Origin: Streptomyces sp. NRRL F-6676
GTDB lineage: Bacteria > Actinomycetota > Actinomycetes > Streptomycetales > Streptomycetaceae
Direction: 5' to 3'
Length of the DNA stretch: 64,000 bases
NCBI RefSeq assembly: GCF_000725625.1
Contig: NZ_JOHS01000002.1
Location: forward strand, 1 to 64,000
Shown in pieces: positions 16,662-23,254 of the stretch (position 1 is its first letter; each line of letters starts with the position of its first letter). The notes under the pieces are model-generated. The model worked only from the letters and a program-made list of their open reading frames with translations. It had not been told where the DNA came from and searched no databases. A program made the position numbers and the translations under genes.

Positions 16662-16730
16662 TCAGCGGCGCGGGGTTCGGACCCGCTCAGCCGCGCGGGG
16701 TTGGACCCGCTCAGCCGCGCGGGATCCGGG
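16662..16730. repeat. About 24-bp direct repeats spanning the mscL stop codon
   Basis: TCAGCCGCGCGGGGTTGGAC-like units start at 16662, 16687 and 16711. The last one contains the final codons and stop of mscL (minus strand), so the gene end has been copied downstream twice with drift. Confidence 0.75.
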
Positions 16731-17202
16731 CGTCGTGGCCGCCGCCACGCTGGGTGACCAGGGTGTCGCGGATCTGCTGGAGGACCTCCAGCTCCGTCAC
16801 CTCCACCACCGACTCCTTCGTGCCCTCCCGCGCCTTGCGGCGGGCCTCGACCCGGGCCAGGTACTTCGACATCGGCAGCACCATCAGGAAGTACACGACG
16901 GTCGCCGTGATCAGGAACTGGAGCGTGGAGCCGAGGACCGAACCCCACGCGATCTGGATGCCCTGGGTGACCGTGCCGTCCTTCGCCACCTCGCAGTGCG
17001 AGGTCAGGCACGAGCTGTAGCTGTCCAGGTTCTTGGTGCCGATCGCCCCCACGAGCGGGTTGATGATGCCCTTCACCACCGAGTTCACGATGTTGGTGAA
17101 CGCGGCTCCGATCACGACCGCGACGGCCAGATCGACGACGTTTCCACGCATCAGGAAGGCCTTGAAGCCCCCCCAGACGCCAGACCCCTTCTTCTCGCTC
17201 AC
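16711..17202 (-). CDS. mscL: Large-conductance mechanosensitive channel MscL
   Basis: A 163-residue osmotic-shock safety valve. The signature [20 protein letters not shown] (N-terminal helix and TM1, about residues 16-35) is diagnostic. TM2 is [16 protein letters not shown], followed by a charged C-terminal helical bundle. The periplasmic loop is slightly long and contains two Cys (SSCLTSHC). The length fits actinobacterial MscL. The downstream repeats copy its stop region. Confidence 0.95.
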   Translation of the reverse strand: MSEKKGSGVWGGFKAFLMRGNVVDLAVAVVIGAAFTNIVNSVVKGIINPLVGAIGTKNLDSYSSCLTSHCEVAKDGTVTQGIQIAWGSVLGSTLQFLITATVVYFLMVLPMSKYLARVEARRKAREGTKESVVEVTELEVLQQIRDTLVTQRGGGHDARIPRG

Positions 17203-17321
17203 CGATGAGCTCCTTCACTGCGGCACGTACTGTGGAACAAACGACTCCGCAACCTACGACAATCAGTCGGGTTCGTGCCCATCGGGTCCACGCGAACGAG
17301 GCGTTCCGGATCACCACGGCG

Positions 17322-18119
17322 TCACCACAGCGTCACCGCCAGCCGCCCTGCCGCGCCCGCTCCGGCCAGCCGGGCGGCGTCGGCGCGGGGGACGGCGAGC
17401 ACGATCAGCGCGCCGGCCTCCGCCGCGGGCACGGGGCCGGCCCCGGCTCGGGTTCCGTCCGCGCCCGGCGCACCGGGCGGCTCCGGTACCCCCGTCACCC
17501 GTGCCCCGGACGCCACGACCCGTGCGGCTCCGCCGCCGTCCGCCGCGATCACGTCGACCCGGTCGCCCGGCCGCAGCAGCCGTACCGTCGCCGCGTCCGC
17601 GATCCGCACCGGTGCCGTCACCGTCGCGGCCCGCGGACGCCCCCGGTGCGGCGGGGACGCGACCGGCCCGGCGGTCGCCCCCGCCCGGGCCCGGGGGACG
17701 CCGTCCGGGTGCCCGCGCGGGCGTCCCTCGGCGTGCGGGCCCGCCGCGACCAACGCGGCGGCCGTCACCGCGAGCCCCGCCGCCACGGCCCGCCTGCGGT
17801 GCCGGACCAGCCGGCGCAGCCGCCCCGCCCCGCCGCGCACCCGCACGGGAGCGAAGTGCGGTACGGCGCAGGAGGGGGGAGTGTCCTGCGGGTCCGGCCG
17901 CCGGGGCGCGTCCGTGCCCGGCGCGGCGCACGAGGCGCGGGAGAAGCGGCCCGAGGGCACGGGAAAGTGCGCGGAGAAGTCGGGAAGGGGCGCTGAGGGC
18001 TCGGGAAGGCGCGCTGAGGGCTCGGGGAAGCGCGAGGAGGACTCGGGAAGGCGCGCGGAAGGTGAGGAGAAGCGGGCGGACGGCTCGGGAAAGTACGGGG
18101 ACGTCATGGGTGTCACCAC
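17322..18119 (-). CDS. SAF/CpaB-like domain protein with N-terminal heptad repeats
   Basis: A 265-residue protein. Residues 10-58 are seven tandem heptads of the type FPEPSAR. A basic stretch (RLRRLVRHRRR) and one hydrophobic segment (AVAAGLAVTAAALVAAG) follow, probably a membrane anchor. The C-terminal part (TAPVRIADAATVRLLRPGDRVDVIA...GALIVLAVPRADAARLAGA) matches the SAF/RcpC-CpaB fold found in pilus assembly proteins, but no other pilus gene lies nearby. GTG 18119 or ATG 18107 could be the start. Function unknown. Confidence 0.75.
   Translation of the reverse strand: MVTPMTSPYFPEPSARFSSPSARLPESSSRFPEPSARLPEPSAPLPDFSAHFPVPSGRFSRASCAAPGTDAPRRPDPQDTPPSCAVPHFAPVRVRGGAGRLRRLVRHRRRAVAAGLAVTAAALVAAGPHAEGRPRGHPDGVPRARAGATAGPVASPPHRGRPRAATVTAPVRIADAATVRLLRPGDRVDVIAADGGGAARVVASGARVTGVPEPPGAPGADGTRAGAGPVPAAEAGALIVLAVPRADAARLAGAGAAGRLAVTLW
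17946..18092. repeat. Seven 21-bp coding repeats (FPEPSAR heptads)
   Basis: Seven degenerate 21-bp units in frame inside the SAF-domain gene encode FPEPSAR, FSSPSAR, LPESSSR and so on. The repeat lies before the membrane anchor and would be on the cytoplasmic side if the protein follows the positive-inside rule. Confidence 0.85.
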
Positions 18120-18328
18120 CTGGTTCGTGCGGTCGTGGTCGCGCTGTGCGTTTCCACGATGACGCCCCGCCGCCGACTCCGTCGGAGCCTGTGGACCACC
18201 GGCCGGTTGTGGATATCTCGCTCACCCGAACGAGAAATTCCGCCCCCGCTCCCGCCCCGCCTCCGCGCCGCCCTCGCTCCCGCCCCCGACTCAACCCGTC
18301 CCGGCCCATCGCCCCACGGCGGCCCCGG

Positions 18329-19282
18329 CTACGGCAGCGCGAACCCCGGGTCCATCCCGCCCAGCGCCGTCGCGCACAGGCAGTCCCGCTCACCGGCCGG
18401 CGGCAGCGCGGCCACCGCGTCGAAGAGCACGCCCCGCAGTCGGTCCACGTTGGCCGCGAACACCCGCAGCACCTCCTCGTGCGAGACGCCCTCGCCGGTC
18501 TCGGCGCCCGCGTCCAGGTCCGTGACCAGGGTCAGCGAGGTGTAGCAGAGCTCCAGCTCACGGGCGAGCGCGGCCTCCGGGTGCCCGGTCATGCCGACCA
18601 CGGACCAGCCCTGCGCCTGGTGCCACAGCGACTCGGCGCGGGTGGAGAACCGCGGGCCCTCGACCACGACCAGCGTGCCGCCGTCCACCGGCTCCCAGTC
18701 CCGTCCCCGCGCCGCCTTCAGCGCGACCTCGCGGCCCACGGGGCAGTACGGGTCGGCCAGCGAGACGTGCACGACGTTCGGCACCTCGCCGCCGGGCAGC
18801 GGGAAGCCGTCGAAGTACGTCTGCTGCCGGGTCTTCGTACGGTCCACGAGCTGGTCGGGCACGAGCAGTGTGCCGGGGCCGTACTCGGGGCGCAGCCCGC
18901 CCACTGCGCACGGGCCGAGCACCTGCCGCACGCCGACCGAGCGCAGGGCCCACAGGTTGGCGCGGTAGTTGATCCGGTTCGGCGGCAGATGGTGGCCACG
19001 GCCGTGGCGGGGCAGGAACGCGACCCGGCGGCCGGCGATCTCACCGAGGAACAGGGAGTCGCTGGGCTCCCCGTAGGGGGTGTCGACGCGGACCTCGGTC
19101 ACGTCGTCGAGGAACGAGTAGAACCCCGAGCCCCCGATGACCCCGATCTCCGCGGCCCCACCGGGCACTCCGGTCTCGGCGGCCACACCGGGAACTCCGG
19201 TCTCCGCCGTCCCACCCGGCGCTCCGGTCTCCGCCGTCCCACCCTGCTCCGGCCCCTGCGTGCTCTCCGTCTGCTCCACCAT
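18329..19282 (-). CDS. mtnP: S-methyl-5'-thioadenosine phosphorylase (MTAP/PNP family)
   Basis: A 317-residue nucleoside phosphorylase that splits methylthioadenosine into adenine and 5-methylthioribose 1-phosphate for methionine salvage. The family start EIGVIGGSGFYSF lies near residue 46. FLPRHGRGHHLPPNRINYRANLWAL is the phosphate and substrate region, VVEGPRFSTRAES and GMTGHPEAALARE complete the active site. The normal enzyme begins near AEIGVIGG; here it is preceded by about 45 extra residues made largely of repeated copies of that start. The start is ATG 19282. Confidence 0.9.
   Translation of the reverse strand: MVEQTESTQGPEQGGTAETGAPGGTAETGVPGVAAETGVPGGAAEIGVIGGSGFYSFLDDVTEVRVDTPYGEPSDSLFLGEIAGRRVAFLPRHGRGHHLPPNRINYRANLWALRSVGVRQVLGPCAVGGLRPEYGPGTLLVPDQLVDRTKTRQQTYFDGFPLPGGEVPNVVHVSLADPYCPVGREVALKAARGRDWEPVDGGTLVVVEGPRFSTRAESLWHQAQGWSVVGMTGHPEAALARELELCYTSLTLVTDLDAGAETGEGVSHEEVLRVFAANVDRLRGVLFDAVAALPPAGERDCLCATALGGMDPGFALP
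19136..19243. repeat. Four 27-bp tandem units at the start of the MTA phosphorylase gene
   Basis: Units at 19136, 19163, 19190 and 19217 encode AAEIGVIGG (functional copy), AAETGVPGG-type and TAETGAPGG-type nonapeptides. The upstream copies seem to derive from the first beta strand of the enzyme. Confidence 0.85.
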
Positions 19283-19448
19283 GCCCGCACCCTAGCCGCC
19301 CGCCTCCCGGCGCCGGCCGGCCGCGCGTCTTTCGATATCGGAACACCGGCGGACGGCGCGCGAGGACGCCATGGGCGGGCACGAACGCCGAGAACCCCGC
19401 CGTCCTACGACGACAGGGTCCACTGGACGTACGGCTGCGGCCGGGCCG

Positions 19449-19790
19449 TCAGGCCGCCGAGCTGGAAGAGGTGTTCGAAGAGCCCGAGGAGGAGGCGCTC
19501 GACGATGAGGACGACGACGAGGAGGAACCGGAAGAGCCGGACGACCCCGACCCCGACGAGGACGACGAGGCCGATGACGACTTCGACGCCGCCGGCGAGG
19601 TGCTCGACGACGAGCCGCGGCTGTCGTTGCGGTAGAAGCCGGAGCCCTTGAAGACGATACCGACCGCGGAGAACACCTTCTTCAGGCGGCCACCGCAGTT
19701 GGGGCACTCGGTCAGGGCGTCGTCGGTGAACTTCTGCACCGCCTCGAGGCCCTCGCCGCACTCGGTGCACTGGTACTGGTACGTCGGCAC
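19449..19790 (-). CDS. FmdB-family zinc ribbon protein with poly-serine tail
   Basis: A 113-residue protein. Residues 1-50 are the FmdB/CxxC-CxxC-SSSS zinc ribbon: YQCTECG (Cys8, Cys11) and ECPNCGG (Cys29, Cys32), then KKVFSAVGIVFKGSGFY. From about residue 58 to the end the protein is almost entirely serine with a few Gly, Ala and Thr. FmdB proteins are named after a formamidase-operon regulator, but their role is unsettled. The serine tail is typical of actinobacterial members but long here. A CACTGAGC-rich AT patch lies just upstream. Confidence 0.88.
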   Translation of the reverse strand: MPTYQYQCTECGEGLEAVQKFTDDALTECPNCGGRLKKVFSAVGIVFKGSGFYRNDSRGSSSSTSPAASKSSSASSSSSGSGSSGSSGSSSSSSSSSSASSSGSSNTSSSSAA

Positions 19791-19859
19791 TGTGTCTTCC
19801 TCCTGGCACTCTTGCTCAGTGAGTGCTAACGACGATCCATAGTGGCCTATTCCCTCCGT

Positions 19860-21170
19860 TCAGTCCACTGTCATCGGCGCGCGGTGACCGACGCCACGTG
19901 CGACCGGGTGCCCGGAGGGCCGCCCCGCCAGCACCGACCGCAGCGCCACGAGCACCACCAGGGCCGCCACCGTGCCACCCATCGGCACCAGGAACCCGGC
20001 GCCGTCCCACAGCCGGTCCTCCAGCTGCCCGGCGACGGTGACCGCGGCCGCCTGGCCGAGCGCGACCGCCCCGGTGAGCCAGGTGAACGCCTCGGTGCGG
20101 GAGCCCGCCGGGACCAGCTCCTCGACCAGCGTGTAGCCGGTGATCAGCGCGGGGGCGATGCACATGCCGACCAGCAGGCCGATCACCGCCAGGGCGGCCA
20201 CCGAGTGACCGGTCCACAGCACGGAGGCGGCCACCGCCAGGCCCGTGTACGCCACGAGCAGCCGGCGGCGGGGCGCCGCCTTCCAGGCGATCGCGCCGCA
20301 GACGACACCGGAGAGCATGTTGCCCGCGGCGAAGACGCCGTAGAGGACGCCGTTGAGTCCCGGCTCGCCGATCGACTCGGTGAACGCGGCGAGCGCGACC
20401 TGCATGCCGCCGAAGACGCAGCCGATGCCCAGGAAGGCGACGATCAGCACGCGCACCCCGGGGACGCCCAACGCGGAAACGTGCCCCACGCGCGCGTGCC
20501 CCTCGCCTCCGTCCGCGTCGCCCGCGCGCGCGGACACGACCTTCCCGGCCACCGGCTGGGTCCCCTTCTGCGCGGCGAACAGCACGCCGCCGACGAGGGT
20601 CAGCCCCGCCTCCGCGAGCAGTCCGGCCGCCGGGTGCACGGCGGTGCACAGGGCGGTCGCCAGCAGGGGGCCGAGGACGAACGTCAGCTCGTCGGTGACC
20701 GACTCGAAGGCGGTGGCCGTCACCATCAGGGGCGAGCCCTGGAGCTTCACGCCCCAGCGGGCGCGCACCATCGGGCCGACCTGCGGCACCGAGGCACCGG
20801 TCGGGACGGCCAGCGCGAACAGCGCCCACAGGGGCGCGTCGGCGAGCGTGAGCACCGTGAGGGTGAGGGCCGCGGCGGCGTGCACCAGGACGCCGGGCAG
20901 CAGCACCGCGCGCTGTCCGTGCCGGTCGGCCAGACGGCCCCCGTAGGGGGCGAACAGCGCCATGGAGACGCCGGTGACGGCGGCGACGGCGCCCGCGGCC
21001 CCGTAGGAGCCGGTGGTGTGCTGCACGAGCAGCACCAGGGAGAGGGTGAGCATCGCGAACGGCTGGCGTGCCGCGAAGCCGGGGAGCAGGAACGTCCAGG
21101 CGCCGCGGGTGCGCAGCAGCTGCCCGTAGCCGGGACGGGACGACGACGTCGAGGTGACCGTGGATGCCAC
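19860..21170 (-). CDS. MFS transporter, 12 membrane segments
   Basis: A 436-residue major facilitator protein. The loop FAPYGGRLADRHGQR after the second segment is motif A. Twelve hydrophobic segments are visible. The central loop is charged (VSARAGDADGGEGHARVG). The sequence type resembles uncharacterised actinobacterial exporters. GTG 21170 is preferred over an upstream GTG at 21218 because AAAGG precedes it and the extra residues look non-conserved. Substrate unknown. It is followed by the FmdB gene on the same strand after about 70 bases. Confidence 0.85.
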   Translation of the reverse strand: MASTVTSTSSSRPGYGQLLRTRGAWTFLLPGFAARQPFAMLTLSLVLLVQHTTGSYGAAGAVAAVTGVSMALFAPYGGRLADRHGQRAVLLPGVLVHAAAALTLTVLTLADAPLWALFALAVPTGASVPQVGPMVRARWGVKLQGSPLMVTATAFESVTDELTFVLGPLLATALCTAVHPAAGLLAEAGLTLVGGVLFAAQKGTQPVAGKVVSARAGDADGGEGHARVGHVSALGVPGVRVLIVAFLGIGCVFGGMQVALAAFTESIGEPGLNGVLYGVFAAGNMLSGVVCGAIAWKAAPRRRLLVAYTGLAVAASVLWTGHSVAALAVIGLLVGMCIAPALITGYTLVEELVPAGSRTEAFTWLTGAVALGQAAAVTVAGQLEDRLWDGAGFLVPMGGTVAALVVLVALRSVLAGRPSGHPVARGVGHRAPMTVD

Positions 21171-21372
21171 GGCCCGTGCCTTTCTGCCGCCTGGTAGCGC
21201 CGCCCCGGCACGGCTCACGCGCGCGTGGGGGCGACGCCGAGAGCTGTCCTCTTGCGCGGACTGCGGTAGATGCCGGGTCCACCAGGGTCCCGCCCTGGGG
21301 CCGCCCGGCCGCCATACGGTCGCGCCAGCTCTGCGTCAGGCAGAGTTGGTTCGATCAAGTACGCCGTTCATG

Positions 21373-22968
21373 CTACAGCGAGCCCGCTTTGCGGGCGCCC
21401 CGTCGCCGCGGCGCCCGGCCCTTCAGCGGTCCGTCGCCGCCGGGTCCGCCCCGGTTGCCCGCGCCCGCCCCGGGGCCGTCGCCGGGCGTGCCCAGCCAGT
21501 CGGCGAGCTTGCCGCCCTGGCCGACGGCGCGCAGCCGGCGCTCCGCCGCGTCGCGCACCGGGTCGGTGGCGACGACGAGAAGTTCGTCGCCGCGCGCCAG
21601 GACAGTCGTCGGCTGCGGCACGAAGGACTTCCCCTCGCGCACGACGAGCGTGACCGCCGCCCCGGCCGGCAGCCGCAGCTCGCGGATCTCGACGCCGTTC
21701 ATCCGGGAGCCCTCGGGGATCGCCATGGAGAGCAGATGGCCGCGCAGCCGCTCCAGGGGCGCCGATTCGATGCCGAGGTCGGAGGCCTCGTCGCCGCGGC
21801 CCAGCCCGAGCCTGCGGGCCAGCCAGGGCAGCGTCGGCCCCTGGACGAGGGTGTAGACGACGACAAGAACGAAGACGATGTTGAAGATGCGACGGCTGTT
21901 CTCGACGCCGTTCACCATGGGGATCGTCGCCAGGATGATGGGCACCGCTCCGCGCAGTCCCGCCCACGACATCAGCGCCTGCTCCTGCCATGGCACCCGG
22001 AACGGGGTCAGGCACAGCACCACGCCGAGCGGCCGCGCCACCATGGTCAGCACCAGCCCTATGACGAGCGCGGGCACCACGTCGTCGCCCATCTCGTGCG
22101 GGGCGACCAGCAGGCCGAGCAGGACGAACATGCCGATCTGGGCGATCCAGCCGAGCCCGTCGGCGAAGCCGCGGGTGGCCGGCGCGTGCGGCAGCCGGGC
22201 GTTGCCGAGCAGCAGGGAGGCCAGGTAGACGGCGAGGAAGCCACTGCCGTGGGCGAGGGCGCCGGCCGCGTACGCGGCGACGGAGATGGCCATGACGGCG
22301 ATCGGGTACAGACCGGAGGCGGGCAGCGCCACATGCCGCAGGCCCCACGCGCCGAGCCAGCCCACCGCGACGCCGATGGCGGCGCCGATCGCCAGCTCCA
22401 GCGCGATCTCGCCCACCAGGACGTACCAGTGCTCGACGGGTCCGGCGGTGGAGAAGGCGACGACGAGGATGACCACCGGGGCGTCGTTGAAGCCGGACTC
22501 GGCCTCCAGGACGCCCGTCACGCGCGCGGGGAGGGGGATCTTCCGCAGCACCGAGAAGACCGCCGCCGCGTCCGTGGAGGACACCACCGCCCCGATGATG
22601 AGCGCCTGCCGCCATTCCAGCCCGATCAGCCAGTGGGCGCCCGCCGCCGTGACGCCGACGCTCACCGCGACCCCGCCGAGCGCGAGCGCGGACGCGGCCG
22701 GCAACGCGGGCCTGATCTGCTTCCACTTGGTGCCCAGACCGCCCTCGGCGAGGATCACGACGAGGGCCGCGTAGCCGATGACCTGGGTCAGTTCGGCGTT
22801 GCTGAAGTTGATGTGGCCGATGCCGTCCTGGCCCATGGCCATGCCGATGCCCAGGTAGACGAGCAGGCTGGGGAGCCCGCTGCGCGAGGAGACGCGCACC
22901 GCCGCCACCGCGACGAGCAGGACGAGCGAGCAGACGAGCAGGAGCTGGTTGAGGTGGTGGACAGTCAG
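21373..22968 (-). CDS. CPA1-family cation/proton antiporter (CvrA/NhaP2-like) with TrkA-C domain
   Basis: A 531-residue potassium or sodium/proton antiporter. About twelve membrane segments contain the CPA1 core SSTDAAAVFSVLR and ESGFNDAP, and WAGLRGAVPIILA. A cytosolic TrkA_C-type domain follows (about residues 410-490). I place the start at CTG 22968: AAAGGA stands about eight bases before it, and the 20 residues it adds (LTVHHLNQLLLVCSLVLLVA) complete the first membrane helix that E. coli CvrA also has. The first ordinary start, GTG 22908, would cut that helix. The C-terminus is Gly/Arg-rich. Confidence 0.88.
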   Translation of the reverse strand: MTVHHLNQLLLVCSLVLLVAVAAVRVSSRSGLPSLLVYLGIGMAMGQDGIGHINFSNAELTQVIGYAALVVILAEGGLGTKWKQIRPALPAASALALGGVAVSVGVTAAGAHWLIGLEWRQALIIGAVVSSTDAAAVFSVLRKIPLPARVTGVLEAESGFNDAPVVILVVAFSTAGPVEHWYVLVGEIALELAIGAAIGVAVGWLGAWGLRHVALPASGLYPIAVMAISVAAYAAGALAHGSGFLAVYLASLLLGNARLPHAPATRGFADGLGWIAQIGMFVLLGLLVAPHEMGDDVVPALVIGLVLTMVARPLGVVLCLTPFRVPWQEQALMSWAGLRGAVPIILATIPMVNGVENSRRIFNIVFVLVVVYTLVQGPTLPWLARRLGLGRGDEASDLGIESAPLERLRGHLLSMAIPEGSRMNGVEIRELRLPAGAAVTLVVREGKSFVPQPTTVLARGDELLVVATDPVRDAAERRLRAVGQGGKLADWLGTPGDGPGAGAGNRGGPGGDGPLKGRAPRRRGARKAGSL

Positions 22969-23254
22969 CGGCTGGTCCTTTCTCGGGGGCCGGCAACCAG
23001 GGCGGCGGGCAGGGCTGGTGATCGTGGCTGGTGAACGGGGCCGGTAGTTCGTTACCTTACCTAACTCTTGACGGTTTCTTGACGCGTGATCGCGGCTTCG
23101 TCGAACTCCCGTCCGGCCGGTTCCCGACTCCGCGTCAAGGCGGCGCGGGCCCTGCGCCTATGGTTGCTCCAGCGCTCGAGCGAAAGCGGCGCCGACAAGC
23201 CCAGCCGAAAAAGCAAGCACTGCCCGTCTGCCGTGTAAGGACGCAAGGACAGCG

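Noticed and set aside
23044..23066. Iron-regulator (DmdR) box in GTTACCTTACCTAAC upstream of the penicillin acylase gene
   Set aside because: Only one half resembles TTAGGT...; the second half of the 19-bp palindrome does not match.
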